Of a stretch of 64,000 nt of DNA, positions 1 through 10,604 are shown one piece after another. Position 1 is the stretch's first letter; each line of letters begins with the position of its first letter. A program made the position numbers and the translations under genes. Where the stretch lies: contig CALGDE010000114.1 in the NCBI GenBank assembly GCA_937883785.1, positions 1-64,000 on the forward strand, written 5' to 3'. The stretch is from an uncultured cyanobacterium. GTDB lineage: Bacteria; Cyanobacteriota; Cyanobacteriia; CACIAM-69d. The notes beneath the pieces are model-generated. The model was not told the DNA's origin. It saw nothing but the letters and a program-made list of their open reading frames with translations, and searched no databases.

Positions 1-294
1 AGGGCTAAGAGGAAGATACAGGAAGCCTTTTAGCCTTCTTGTCACCCCGTCAGCCTTGTGAGTCTTTCCCATCAAGTAACCGGAGAATCCCAATCCGTGC
101 TTCTTTCTAACCACTACGAGTGAAGAATGCGATCCGCCCCGAACGTCAAACACGACTGATATCGCGATGGTTAAACAGAATAGCGACATCCAGATTCCGT
201 AGGGGCTCATAAGGCGAAAATCGGAATCTTTGAGTGCCGCCAGAAGAAGATAGAACAACAGTGGCGTCCAGAACAAAATGTGGGAAACCCCCAT
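1..294 (-). CDS. Membrane protein, partial at the left edge
   Basis: An open frame on the minus strand starts at an ATG (292-294) and runs through the left edge without a stop, giving 98 residues so far. The translation begins MGVSHILFWTPLL and has two clear hydrophobic segments, about residues 4-21 and 33-53. These are followed by a basic cytoplasmic-type stretch with VFDVRGG and VRKKHGLGFSGYL. The hydrophobic/basic pattern is typical of a small inner-membrane protein. An in-frame TAG lies just upstream of the ATG, so this is the only ATG available for it. I do not recognise the family. The 75-codon frame at 146-373 on the same strand overlaps it in another frame and looks less protein-like. 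Confidence 0.5.
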   Translation of the reverse strand, partial: MGVSHILFWTPLLFYLLLAALKDSDFRLMSPYGIWMSLFCLTIAISVVFDVRGGSHSSLVVVRKKHGLGFSGYLMGKTHKADGVTRRLKGFLYLPLSP

Positions 295-763
295 CCGATA
301 TGACGACTACGTATATCGGCAAGCTTGGATGTTTTCGCGTGAGCTGCGTTTTAATTTGAACGCTATTGACCATGATGCCAACTATTTATTGAAGAGAAAA
401 TCCTCCAGTGTAATCCCCTTTTCAATTGGGTGGATGGGCTACGCAATATTTGTTTGACAGTGTCCATACAAAGCCATTCAACCGTCTCAACGCCGCTACC
501 GATACCTTCGGTTCTGAAACTTCAGGTTTTGAACATCAACCGTCAGTAGGTCAGTGTGCATGGGCGTTGTTAGACCAGGACCGTATATCTTGAGGCGTAG
601 ATGGATTGAGTGGTGGGATGTTAGTGGTGGGATGTTACGTGTCTATCCCAACGAAAGTAAATTGTCAGCGCTCTATAATCTGCCCCTTGAGTCTCACGTT
701 GCGTCACCCTTTAGCATTCAGTCATCAAGCGAAATTTTCGGGACATTGGAGTCGGGGCAACCT
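295..763. other. Gene-free stretch upstream of the MerR-type gene
   Basis: This stretch holds no gene I can support. The frame of the downstream regulator stays open back to 554, but that extension has no family resemblance. A promoter for the regulator probably lies here, but I cannot point to one convincingly. Confidence 0.4.
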
Positions 764-2035
764 ATGCCAAAACTTTTACAAGTGGGGGAGTTAGCAAAAC
801 AGACTGGATTATCTATTCGAACTTTGAGGTACTACGACGAGATTGGCTTGCTAGTACCCTCGCACCGCACTGAAGCAGAGTATCGACTGTATAGCGAAGC
901 AGACATCGCAAGGCTCCAACAAATTTTGTCGTTACGACAGTTGGATTTTTCACTTAAGGAAATTCGCGAATGTTTGGAGAATCCTGATTTCTCCCTACCG
1001 AATGTGATCGACCTGCATTTGGCGCGACTTCAAGAGCAGATGACGGTATCGCAGTCGCTTTTTACCAAGCTCAGCACCCTCGCCCAACAATTCCAAACCT
1101 CCCGAGTCGCTTCCGTGGACGATCTCTTGCAAATAATGGAGAACCTCACCATGACTCAACAATATTTGACCCAAGAACAAAACGATTTACTCGAAGCTCG
1201 ATTGAATAAGGGGAACAATGATGGGCAGACCCAATGGCTGTTAGATCAAGCGCGATCGCACATGGTCCAAGGTCGTGACTTCAACGATCCAGAGGTGCGG
1301 CACATGGCATCGCAGTTTCGTCATGCCCTGCTATCTCTAGTGGATGGTGACCTGCAACTCTATGAAGCACTGATGCAGGTGTATCAGAAAGAAGGCGCTG
1401 AAGCCGCCACCTTGGGTGCCTTAGATGCCCCCACATTCGACTACATCCTCAAGGCAATGGCGATACTGTCCGTGCGAGAAGACATGGTGGATTTTTCGTT
1501 GGATCCCTTCACTCCGGAAAGCCGCGAAGTGTTGATTCAAGGTCAGAAATGTATGGAGGATCTACACCTCGACTTCTTCGGTACAGAAGGGCTACTTTTA
1601 GGGCTGCTAGCTGTCGAAACATCTTCAGTGGCACAAGCCCTGAATAACCAGGGGGTAGATTTCGTTATTGCCCAAGATCTCATACAAAAGTTGTTAGCTA
1701 AACACAACGTTGCGGATCAAAAAATCCCCTCTTATCTGAAAAATCTCAAGCGAAAACTGTTAGCTAAGTACACCGTTCAATTACCCAGAACCCCCTCTGA
1801 CACAAAAATCCCCTCAAAAATTTCCTTTACACCCCGCGCCCACCGTGTCGTGGAGCTAGCCACTGAACAGGCAAAGCAGCAAGGTCAAGCTCGGATGACT
1901 CCCCAACACCTGCTACTTGGTCTTTTGCGGGAAAGTGAGATAGGAGGTGAGGCGGGTGGCGGTTTGGCCATGCACGTTCTAAAAGAGTGCGCCGTAGACT
2001 GCCAGAAGCTGAAGCAGCAGCTGGACAGCGCATGA
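764..2035 (+). CDS. MerR-family regulator fused to TipAS-like and double Clp_N domains
   Basis: Predicted transcription regulator of 423 residues. Residues 3-70 form a MerR winged-helix DNA-binding domain (VGELAKQTGLSIRTLRYYDE, then the EYRLYSE wing). A coiled coil follows at about 80-115. Residues about 130-235 resemble the TipAS ligand-binding domain. Two Clp_N-type repeats follow, at about 245-315 (FTPESREVL, GTEGLLLGLL) and 345-423 (FTPRAHRVVELA, TPQHLLLGLLRE). I chose the ATG at 764 because MPKLLQVGEL is where MerR domains normally begin and GGAG lies 12 bases upstream. The open frame reaches back to 554 without any recognisable sequence. Clp_N repeats normally bind adaptors or substrates in ClpA/ClpC, so the fusion suggests a regulator that senses a small molecule or a protease-linked partner. 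That role is inference. Confidence 0.85.
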   Translation: MPKLLQVGELAKQTGLSIRTLRYYDEIGLLVPSHRTEAEYRLYSEADIARLQQILSLRQLDFSLKEIRECLENPDFSLPNVIDLHLARLQEQMTVSQSLFTKLSTLAQQFQTSRVASVDDLLQIMENLTMTQQYLTQEQNDLLEARLNKGNNDGQTQWLLDQARSHMVQGRDFNDPEVRHMASQFRHALLSLVDGDLQLYEALMQVYQKEGAEAATLGALDAPTFDYILKAMAILSVREDMVDFSLDPFTPESREVLIQGQKCMEDLHLDFFGTEGLLLGLLAVETSSVAQALNNQGVDFVIAQDLIQKLLAKHNVADQKIPSYLKNLKRKLLAKYTVQLPRTPSDTKIPSKISFTPRAHRVVELATEQAKQQGQARMTPQHLLLGLLRESEIGGEAGGGLAMHVLKECAVDCQKLKQQLDSA

Positions 2036-2159
2036 GGAGAAAGGGGTGGCACGAACGGTGGGAGGGGTCGGCGCGGGCGACAGTTCAACCGGCTCGGGGA
2101 CAAGGTCTTGAACGGCGTAGGACCGGTACACTGAACCACGTAGTCGTAGGTCTTTCTCC

Positions 2160-3083
2160 ATGTTTCCCGACTTTTTGCCCGCTGCCGCCCAAGACCTAAC
2201 CGACGCCGAATCCATCGATTTCGCTCAGAAAATTCAGCGGGTCACGGTAACTGTCCCCCTGGGGTCGGGGGGACGGGCGATCGCCACCAGCTACATCCAG
2301 CAAGGCACGCCAACGGATCAGCCCCCCATTCTGCTAATTCACGGATTCGACAGCTCCCTAATGGAGTACCGGCGACTGTTGCCTCTGCTGGCGGAGCGTC
2401 GGGAAGTGTGGGCAGTGGATTTACTGACCTTCGGATTTACGGAGCGTCCGGAAAATCTCACCTTTAGTGCGGCAATCATCAAGGCACACCTACATCAGTT
2501 TTGGCAGGACGTCATCGGGGGGCGATCGCTATTTTTAATCGGCGCATCCATGGGCGGAGCCGTTGCCCAGGATTTTGCCGTGACCTACCCCGACGCAGTG
2601 GAAAAATTGGTGTTGCTAGACAGCGCCGGATTTGTGGGCAAGCCCCTGGCTAGTCGTTTTTTGATTAATCCCATCGGCAAATTCGCCACCAACTTCCTGT
2701 CCAACCCCAAAGTGCGCGACGGCATTGGTCAACGTGCTTATTTCGCCCCCCAAAAGTGGGCAACGCCGGAAGCCTACCGATGCGGTGCGCTCCACGTCAC
2801 CATGCCCCGATGGAGTGAGGCGCTAATTTCTTTTACCCAACAAGGGGGCTATACGATTCAGCGGGATGCCATTGGAAAAATTCAGCAGCCAGCTTTGGTA
2901 TTGTGGGGCGATCGCGATCGCATCCTCGGTACCGCCAACGCCCAGAAATTTGCTAAAACTCTTCCCAACAACACCCTAATCTGGGTTCCCCAGTGCGGAC
3001 ATGTGCCCCATCTCGAGCAAGCTGAATTTACCGCCGCCCAGATCCAGAGCTGGTTGCCCACACCAGCGCCTCAAGCCGTTTAA
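2160..3083 (+). CDS. Alpha/beta hydrolase
   Basis: A 307-residue alpha/beta-fold hydrolase. The oxyanion loop is LLIHGFDSS (near residue 60), the nucleophile elbow is GASMGG (near residue 140), the acid is in LWGDRDRILG and the catalytic histidine in CGHVPHLEQ. The whole triad is present in the right order, so the enzyme should be active. Substrate cannot be read from sequence; esters or related small molecules are typical of cyanobacterial homologues. The gene stands alone, 124 bases after the MerR-type gene on the same strand and convergent with the next gene. The ATG at 2160 has only a weak ribosome site, and the first 15 residues are the least certain part. Confidence 0.85.
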   Translation: MFPDFLPAAAQDLTDAESIDFAQKIQRVTVTVPLGSGGRAIATSYIQQGTPTDQPPILLIHGFDSSLMEYRRLLPLLAERREVWAVDLLTFGFTERPENLTFSAAIIKAHLHQFWQDVIGGRSLFLIGASMGGAVAQDFAVTYPDAVEKLVLLDSAGFVGKPLASRFLINPIGKFATNFLSNPKVRDGIGQRAYFAPQKWATPEAYRCGALHVTMPRWSEALISFTQQGGYTIQRDAIGKIQQPALVLWGDRDRILGTANAQKFAKTLPNNTLIWVPQCGHVPHLEQAEFTAAQIQSWLPTPAPQAV

Positions 3084-3116
3084 GCCTCAAACTGTTTAAA
3101 AAGGCGCTGCGAGACG

Positions 3117-3584
3117 TTACTTTAGCTCACCGCGAATCGCCTCAATTTGAAAGACCTGCTCTTCAGGTTTCATGGCGGTCAATGCCATCCAATTAATAGC
3201 GTTCAGAAAAGAGGCTGCCTCACCGGTTTCCGCAATATCAACACCCCAGTCTCCCGTCTGTAATGCAGTGGGAGAAACACTGGTGGCTGGCGTAGTCTTA
3301 ATGCCGCCCAATACCAAGGTGTCGTAGGGCAAAGTGTCGTCATCCCGCTGCGATCGCCGCACCGCCAGCAGCACCTCAGCACAAGCCTGACCCACCGCCA
3401 CCGCATCGTCGCCGTCAAACTTCACCTCCACACACCAGTGGGGATGATCAATTGCCATCGCTGAAATTCCATCCCGCGCCGCAAACCCGTCCACGAAAAC
3501 CTGGGCAAACTGCGATCGCTCCAACGGCGGCACCGCAGCATCCAGCAAATTGTAGTTATGAGACAACAACATTCGTCCAGCCAT
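3117..3584 (-). CDS. Conserved-looking hypothetical protein
   Basis: About 155 residues, mixed alpha/beta, with no signal peptide or membrane segment. The sequence has features such as DHPHWCVEVKFDG, LPYDTLVLGGIKTTP and a C-terminal FQIEAIRGELK. I do not recognise the family. HIP1 sites within it and normal codon use suggest a resident cyanobacterial gene. The start is uncertain: a TTG at 3611, an ATG at 3584 (used here) and an ATG at 3569 are all in frame, and none has a strong ribosome site. It is convergent with the hydrolase gene. Confidence 0.6.
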   Translation of the reverse strand: MAGRMLLSHNYNLLDAAVPPLERSQFAQVFVDGFAARDGISAMAIDHPHWCVEVKFDGDDAVAVGQACAEVLLAVRRSQRDDDTLPYDTLVLGGIKTTPATSVSPTALQTGDWGVDIAETGEAASFLNAINWMALTAMKPEEQVFQIEAIRGELK

Positions 3585-3730
3585 ATCTCTGTTGCGCTCT
3601 TGCTTAGTCAATCATCACAATGCTCTTATACTACCTACTGCCTTCAAAATAGGCTTTTCAAAAATACTTGAGACAGGTGTAAATAAGATTGACTTTTATG
3701 TTGAGTTAAACAATTGTCGTTTGCTCAGAG

Positions 3731-4570
3731 TTAGTACGATTCAAGAAATAGAGTGGGATTATCAAGGAATTCGTCAGGCGAAATTTCCTTGGTTAAAAGA
3801 AGCTTTCTGGTCGATTGAAAATCCTTAAAGAAATTTGCTGGAGGAGTAGGAACACTGTGAATTGCCAAGTAAAGCCTATCTAGCAATTCTGGAATTTGAT
3901 TCTCGCTTGTAATGGAACAAAAGCTTATAAAGTCCATCACAAATGTAGATATTGCTTCATGGTCAACCTTCGTAATCACATGAAGTGTCTCTACTGCATC
4001 AAGTGCGGACTTGAAAAAAGACGGGGATAGCTTCATGTATGCAAGGCGCTCTATTATTTCAGCTCTCTGAGTCGGCTTTAACTGCCCTGAATCACTTGGT
4101 GAAACAAGTCTGTTGAGCATCTTACGCAACTCTTCATCTGCGGCAGTTTTCGGTCCCATTGCTATGGTTGCACTTGTCAATAAATCATCTACTTTGGTGT
4201 GAATTTTAATCGCGCTGATGGTGAACGCAAAGATTGCGAACGCAACCCACGTAATCATAAATGTCCAATACAAGCTCATAGTCCAGTCAACTCTCAGTAT
4301 TGTCAGCAATCCACCAACAAGGGGAAAAGAAGCCTCACCAAAGCTTTCCTTCTTGTTGTACACGAGCAGGGATATTACAAGGACAATAACGATAAGGGAG
4401 GCTGTCATCAATGTTGTGGAGAATGACAGCACAGCAATGACAGCGAGCGATGTTGTCAGCAGAATAGTCAGCAATTCGGGGATTGAAGAAACCGCCGTAG
4501 AAGCAAGCTTCTTCATCGAGCTACTAAGTGTCGATAGAGAGTTAGCTATGTTTGATTCTTCACTTTTCAA
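3731..4570 (-). CDS. Hypothetical membrane protein
   Basis: Up to 279 residues. The N-terminal third has three or four hydrophobic helices, about residues 30-50, 52-71, 83-92 and 98-121. A soluble, mostly helical C-terminal half of about 150 residues follows (DDLLTSATIAMGPK, then SFFKSALDAVETL). No family is recognised and there are no enzymatic motifs. The frame opens with a TTG at 4570. An ATG at 4516 (MKKLAS) would also keep all helices, and neither has a clear ribosome site. The gene and its flanks are visibly richer in A and T than the neighbours and lack GCGATCGC, which suggests separate acquisition. It probably sits in a membrane with the C-terminal domain in the cytoplasm. Confidence 0.6.
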   Translation of the reverse strand: MKSEESNIANSLSTLSSSMKKLASTAVSSIPELLTILLTTSLAVIAVLSFSTTLMTASLIVIVLVISLLVYNKKESFGEASFPLVGGLLTILRVDWTMSLYWTFMITWVAFAIFAFTISAIKIHTKVDDLLTSATIAMGPKTAADEELRKMLNRLVSPSDSGQLKPTQRAEIIERLAYMKLSPSFFKSALDAVETLHVITKVDHEAISTFVMDFISFCSITSENQIPELLDRLYLAIHSVPTPPANFFKDFQSTRKLLLTKEISPDEFLDNPTLFLESY

Positions 4571-4789
4571 GGATTTAGGACTAGCCTTGGTTTGCCAGTT
4601 TTATAGGTTGTCAAAGTCGTTTTTTCGTTCTCGATGTGTACTTGGCTCATACCTGAATCAGTAGTCAATGATATCTGTTACTGATTTCTTATATTCTAGC
4701 CGAGGAATTTTGCCCCGTGTAGTCACTGGGAATAGGGCACAATAAAGCATCTCAATGCCCCAACCCGCACAAAACTGCTTGGCAACCCC

Positions 4790-5890
4790 ATGAAAGCTAA
4801 AGACATAATTTTTCTGCTCCTGCTAGTTTTCATCCCCATCTCCGTTGCGGCCGAAACGTTGCATTGGGATTCGTTAGTGGTTTTTCTAACGGCGGCGGCG
4901 GCGATCGTGCCCCTAGCTGCATGGATGGGAACGGCGACGGAAGAAATCGCGGCAAAAGTTGGTCCGTCGTTGGGGGGACTGTTAAATGCCACCTTTGGTA
5001 ATGCCACCGAGTTGATTGTGGCGTTAATTGCCCTGAAGGAAGGGCTATTGGGCGTTGTTAAATCCAGCTTGGCAGGGTCGATCATCGGCAACTTGCTGCT
5101 GGTAATGGGATTGTCGATGTTTCTGGGAGGGCTGCGCTACAAGTCCCAAACGTTCCAGCCGGTGGTGGCAAGGGTTAATGCGTCGTCGATGAACTTGGCG
5201 GTCATTGCATTGCTGTTGCCTACGGCGATGAACTTTACGTCCACGGGTATTGGCATCGAACTATCCCGCGAGCTGTCTACAGCGGTGGCGGTGGTGCTTA
5301 TTGGGGTGTACGCCATGACCCTGTTGTTTTCCATGAAGACCCACACTTATTTATTTGATGCAGCGATCGCCAACAAAGAAGGAGACGGGGCGATCGCCGC
5401 TGGAGAAATTGAAGAAGAAGAGGAACACGGAGGCAGCATTTGGCTGTGGGTTGGCGTATTGTTGGCAGCCACAATTGCCGTCGCCTTTGAGTCAGAGTTT
5501 TTAGTTACGTCCTTAGAAACAGCCACAGAACAACTGGGCTTTAGCGAGCTATTTACCGGGGTTATTTTGCTGCCGGTGATTGGCAACGCCGCCGAACATG
5601 CCACCGCCGTAACCGTAGCCATGAAAAACAAAATGGACTTGTCCGTGTCTGTGGCGGTGGGTTCCAGCTTGCAAATTGCTTTATTTGTTGCGCCAGTTTT
5701 GGTGCTAGCGGGCTGGGCATTTGGGCAACCTATGGACTTAAACTTTCAGCCCTTTGAAATTGTGGCGATCGCTGTGTCGGTCCTAATTGCCAACTCCATC
5801 AGCTCCGACGGCGAGTCCAACTGGCTGGAGGGATTGTTGCTTCTTGCAGCCTACGTGGTTCTCGCCCTATCGTTCTTCTTCCACCCATAA
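4790..5890 (+). CDS. cax: Calcium/proton exchanger (CaCA family, Cax type)
   Basis: A 366-residue, roughly 11-helix membrane antiporter that would expel Ca2+ in exchange for protons. Both signature alpha-repeats are present: GLLNATFGNATELIVALIAL in the first half and VIGNAAEHATAV followed by SVAVGSSLQIALF in the second. Each has the conserved acidic residue within the GNA-E pattern. Between them is an acidic cytoplasmic loop (EGDGAIAAGEIEEEEEHGG), usual for Cax proteins. Length and order match the family. The ATG at 4790 gives an N-terminal hydrophobic segment, MKAKDIIFLLLLVF. The gene is separate from groE, whose regulatory region starts about 100 bases after it. Confidence 0.93.
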   Translation: MKAKDIIFLLLLVFIPISVAAETLHWDSLVVFLTAAAAIVPLAAWMGTATEEIAAKVGPSLGGLLNATFGNATELIVALIALKEGLLGVVKSSLAGSIIGNLLLVMGLSMFLGGLRYKSQTFQPVVARVNASSMNLAVIALLLPTAMNFTSTGIGIELSRELSTAVAVVLIGVYAMTLLFSMKTHTYLFDAAIANKEGDGAIAAGEIEEEEEHGGSIWLWVGVLLAATIAVAFESEFLVTSLETATEQLGFSELFTGVILLPVIGNAAEHATAVTVAMKNKMDLSVSVAVGSSLQIALFVAPVLVLAGWAFGQPMDLNFQPFEIVAIAVSVLIANSISSDGESNWLEGLLLLAAYVVLALSFFFHP

Positions 5891-5996
5891 TTTAGGTTTC
5901 CATCCATAACTTAGGTTTCCATCCGTAACTAACTTGTTGCGCCGGCCACTTACAGAAATCTGCCGAAACCCCCTTGACAACGTTGGTTCACCGCCC

Positions 5997-6012
5997 GTTC
6001 GGTAACCCGTAC
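5997..6012 (+). promoter_or_regulatory. K-box-like element of the groE promoter
   Basis: The sequence GTTCGG-TAAC-CCGTAC fits the K-box consensus described for cyanobacterial groE promoters (GTTCGG-NNAN-CCNNAC) at every fixed position. That element has been linked to light- and heat-responsive groE transcription independent of HrcA. It lies 39 bases before the CIRCE element and 186 bases before the groES start, so position and match agree. The consensus is from memory, not from a search. A TTGACA at 5974-5979 lies just upstream, but I cannot place a matching -10 box. Confidence 0.7.
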
Positions 6013-6051
6013 AGCTCACGCGATTGTCACCAATATTTCAACTCCAGTAAA

Positions 6052-6078
6052 TTAGCACTCGGATATTGAGAGTGCTAA
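6052..6078 (+). promoter_or_regulatory. CIRCE operator (HrcA site) of groESL
   Basis: A perfect inverted repeat TTAGCACTC, nine bases, GAGTGCTAA. This is the canonical CIRCE element bound by the HrcA repressor, which loses activity on heat stress and releases groE transcription. It lies 120 bases before the groES start codon, probably in the untranslated leader or at the transcription start. hrcA is not in this window. Confidence 0.96.
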
Positions 6079-6198
6079 ACCCCCGTGTTGACGCCTTCTC
6101 AAATCATCTAAATCACAGGTTTTGTCGGTTACAGGACGCTTAAACCTGTTGCCGTCAGCCGTTAATCGCAGTTTTTGTAGTTTGGAGAAGGTTCATAA

Positions 6199-6510
6199 AT
6201 GGCAGCCGTATCTTTAAGCGTTTCTACCGTTAAGCCCTTGGGCGATCGCGTTTTTGTAAAGGTCAGCGCTTCTGAAGAAAAGACCGCTGGCGGCATCCTG
6301 TTGCCCGACACCGCTAAAGAAAAGCCCCAAGTTGGCGAAGTTTCCGCAGTGGGCCCCGGTAAGCGTGGCGAAGGCGACAGCTATCAGGGATTGGAAGTGA
6401 AAGTGGGCGACCAGGTTCTGTACTCCAAGTACGCTGGCACCGACATCAAGCTAGGCAACGAGGACTACGTTCTGTTGTCTGAGAAAGATATTTTGGCGAT
6501 CGTTGGCTAG
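6199..6510 (+). CDS. groES: Co-chaperonin GroES
   Basis: A 103-residue GroES (Cpn10) subunit, normal length. It forms the seven-fold lid on the GroEL ring during protein folding in the cytoplasm. Characteristic segments are [11 protein letters not shown], the mobile loop [18 protein letters not shown], and the C-terminal [11 protein letters not shown] with [17 protein letters not shown]. The ATG at 6199 follows GGAGAAGG, a good ribosome site. It is the first gene of the groES-groEL operon, 102 bases before groEL, and is controlled by the CIRCE and K-box elements upstream. Confidence 0.98.
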   Translation: MAAVSLSVSTVKPLGDRVFVKVSASEEKTAGGILLPDTAKEKPQVGEVSAVGPGKRGEGDSYQGLEVKVGDQVLYSKYAGTDIKLGNEDYVLLSEKDILAIVG

Positions 6511-6546
6511 GACCTTCTTCAGGGCATCGATACAAGTCCTGAATAG

Positions 6547-8247
<1,701 letters not shown>

Positions 8248-8394
8248 AATCTCTTCCCCAGGGCCGAGAAAAGCCCTTGAGAGTTACCGAAATTCCTACA
8301 AATGGCTGAAGGGCATGACTAGCTGAAGACAAACGTAAGTTGTTATTAGCAACTCACCTTTTACCGCTAGGAATTAGCAAAACTAAATACATAA

Positions 8395-8441
8395 AAAAAG
8401 TCAGACCGAAAGTTCTCCATGAGCAATTGGTCTGACTTTTT
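8395..8441 (+). terminator. Rho-independent terminator of groESL
   Basis: A perfect stem: AAAAGTCAGACC (8396-8407) pairs with GGTCTGACTTTT (8429-8440), with a 21-base loop and a T-run closing the right arm. Because the left arm begins with an A-run, it could work in both directions. It lies about 150 bases after the groEL stop, with nothing coding between. Confidence 0.88.
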
Positions 8442-8716
8442 ATTGATGTCTTTATGGTTGTCCCGGTTGATCGCTGAGCTCTTTCCGATCCCCGCTTTTG
8501 TTACTGGCGATGCAATTGGGAAGTCGAAATCTTCATAGGTTAAATATGAAGAAATTCAAGAAAACTCGATATTGAATTCAAAAAAAGTTCAGAATTTGTC
8601 TGAATTAGAAGGGCGAATGCTCCATTGAAAGTTAAGATAAGTAAATAGATTCTCATAATACCCACTCCCAATTGGGGTCAGATTTATAAGAGCGCATAAA
8701 TCGGAGGTAAGGCAGG
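8442..8716. other. Upstream region of the sigma factor gene
   Basis: An AT-rich intergenic stretch between the groE terminator and the sigma factor. It presumably carries the sigma-factor promoter, but no -35/-10 pair stands out enough to assign. No small coding gene or RNA is apparent. Confidence 0.4.
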
Positions 8717-9673
8717 ATGAAAACGGATCGAGCATCAACGGACCTGGTACGCACTTATCTCAAAGAGATTGGACGCGTAGACCTGCTAACTCACGAGGAA
8801 GAAATTGTGTTGGGCAAACGGGTGCAGCGCGGTAACGAGCTGTATGCCTTGCGGGACGAGTTAGAAGGAAATTCGGGGGAAAGGCCTGATTTAGTGACGT
8901 GGGCGGAGAAGGCAGAGCTTTCAGAACCGGAGTTGAAGCGTGAGTTGGAACGGGCGCGAAAGGCGAAGCGTCGCATGGTGGAGGCAAATCTGCGCCTGGT
9001 TGTTTCTGTGGCAAAAAAATACATTAAGCGCAATGTGGATCTGTTGGATCTGATTCAGGAAGGCACCATCGGTATGCAGCGGGGGGTGGAAAAGTTTGAC
9101 CCGTCCAAAGGTTATCGTTTCTCCACCTATGCTTACTGGTGGATCCGTCAGGCTATTACCCGGGCGATCGCCGAGAAAGGGCGTACTATTCGCCTACCCA
9201 TCCATATTACGGAAAAGCTAAATAAAATAAAAAAAGCCCAGCGCACCCTATCCCAAAAGCTGGGACGGGCTCCCAGTGTGCAGGAGATTAGCGACGAACT
9301 GGGGCTAACGCCGAAGCAAATTCGTGAATATTTAGAGCGATCGCGTCAGCCCCTGTCTTTAGACCTGCGCATCGGTGATAACCAGGACACGGAGCTGGGA
9401 GAGCTATTGGAAGATGACGGCATTACGCCGGAGGATTTTGCCACCCAATCTTCCCTGAAAAGTGACCTCCATGGGATGATTGCCGACCTAACGCCCCAAC
9501 AGCAGGAAGTATTGGCGCTACGGTTTGGTTTGGAAAATGGGCAAACTATGACCCTAGCGAAAATTGGCGATCGCCTTAGCATTAGCCGAGAGCGGGTGCG
9601 GCAAATTGAGCGCGAGGCATTAACCAAGCTACGCAAGCGTAAAGGCTCGATTCGAGAATATTTGGCGTCTTAG
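8717..9673 (+). CDS. Group 2 sigma-70 family RNA polymerase sigma factor
   Basis: A 318-residue primary-like, non-essential (group 2) sigma factor. Region 1.2 is near the N-terminus ([22 protein letters not shown]). Region 2 carries [35 protein letters not shown] and the -10-binding [19 protein letters not shown]. Region 3 follows ([17 protein letters not shown]). Region 4.2 holds the -35-binding helix ([24 protein letters not shown]). It lacks the long acidic N-terminus of RpoD/SigA, and SigB or SigD type is most likely. The ATG follows GGAGG and AAGG, a strong ribosome site. Group 2 factors adjust transcription under heat, light or nutrient stress. Its place next to groESL is suggestive only, since a terminator separates them. 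Confidence 0.93.
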   Translation: MKTDRASTDLVRTYLKEIGRVDLLTHEEEIVLGKRVQRGNELYALRDELEGNSGERPDLVTWAEKAELSEPELKRELERARKAKRRMVEANLRLVVSVAKKYIKRNVDLLDLIQEGTIGMQRGVEKFDPSKGYRFSTYAYWWIRQAITRAIAEKGRTIRLPIHITEKLNKIKKAQRTLSQKLGRAPSVQEISDELGLTPKQIREYLERSRQPLSLDLRIGDNQDTELGELLEDDGITPEDFATQSSLKSDLHGMIADLTPQQQEVLALRFGLENGQTMTLAKIGDRLSISRERVRQIEREALTKLRKRKGSIREYLAS

Positions 9674-9821
9674 GGAGTTTCGCTACGCCACTTGATCCAT
9701 TCCGTTAAGAGCGGTTTCCCTCCACGGGAAGCGGAAAATCCGTCTGCTATACCTAGAGTTGCGGGCGATGGATTTCTGTAGCAATTTTCCCAGTCAGTCC
9801 ATCCCCCAGTTCTTTTGAAAA

Positions 9822-10604
9822 GTGAGCGTTGCGATGATAGGTCGTGGTGTATTCCAAAGGCGGACAGCGGGGCGAGTGGCGCTGTGGGCGATCGCCGGTT
9901 TATCCCTAGCGATACTTTGGCCCAGCGGTGCGGCATGGGCCCAGGAGGCGGCTGCGGAAGCTGGCGGCATTGCTGGAGCCTTAGAAGGGGCATTGAAATG
10001 GGTGGAAGGATTGGGACCTGTGGGACCCATCGCCTTTATGTTGGTTTACATCGTGGCCACCGTCGCCTTTATTCCAGGGTCGGCCCTAACATTGGGCGCC
10101 GGCTTTTTATTTGGACCGATTCTTGGCTCCGTGGTGGTATTCATCGGAGCAACCATCGGAGCGACGGCGGCGTTTTTAGTGGGACGCTATATTGCCCAGG
10201 ACTGGGTTAAAGGCAAATTTATTGAAGGCAACGACAATTTTGCGGCGATCGACACCGCTGTCGGTAAGGAAGGTTTAAAAATTGTCTTGCTAACTCGCCT
10301 GTCTCCGGTATTCCCGTTTAACGTCCTTAATTATCTCTACGGCTTAACGGACGTTTCCTTAAAAGACTACGTGCTGGCATCCATTGGAATGTTGCCGGGA
10401 ACGGTGATGTACGTTTATATCGGATCCACCTTCGGAGAGCTGGCGGCGGTATTTGCTAGACGGGAGCGATCGCCTGCAGAGTGGGCTTTATATAGCATTG
10501 GTCTAGTGGCAACGGTGGCGGTAACGGTGTACATCACCAAAATTGCCAAGAAAGCCTTAAACGATGCAGTGGGAGAGCCGGTGACGGAAGCGCCCGTGGA
10601 ATAG
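9822..10604 (+). CDS. TVP38/TMEM64 family membrane protein
   Basis: A 260-residue integral membrane protein of the SNARE-associated/DedA-like superfamily. The N-terminal hydrophobic segment ends in AAWAQ, which looks like a cleavable signal. The core domain shows FIPGSALTLGAGFLFG and GATIGATAAFLVGRY, then LLTRLSPVFPFNVLNYLYGL with a final GMLPGTVMYVYIGS. These are the conserved elements of TVP38. Members are thought to move or scramble lipids, but no specific substrate is known for cyanobacterial copies. The start could be the GTG at 9822 or the ATG at 9834. The gene is 148 bases after the sigma factor on the same strand. Confidence 0.9.
   Translation: MSVAMIGRGVFQRRTAGRVALWAIAGLSLAILWPSGAAWAQEAAAEAGGIAGALEGALKWVEGLGPVGPIAFMLVYIVATVAFIPGSALTLGAGFLFGPILGSVVVFIGATIGATAAFLVGRYIAQDWVKGKFIEGNDNFAAIDTAVGKEGLKIVLLTRLSPVFPFNVLNYLYGLTDVSLKDYVLASIGMLPGTVMYVYIGSTFGELAAVFARRERSPAEWALYSIGLVATVAVTVYITKIAKKALNDAVGEPVTEAPVE

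Noticed and set aside
146-373. 75-codon frame on the minus strand near the left edge
   Set aside because: It overlaps a frame open to the window edge that has clear membrane-protein character; this one has no protein-like features.
3592-3828. 78-codon frame on the plus strand
   Set aside because: It overlaps the ends of two minus-strand genes and has no ribosome site or recognisable sequence.
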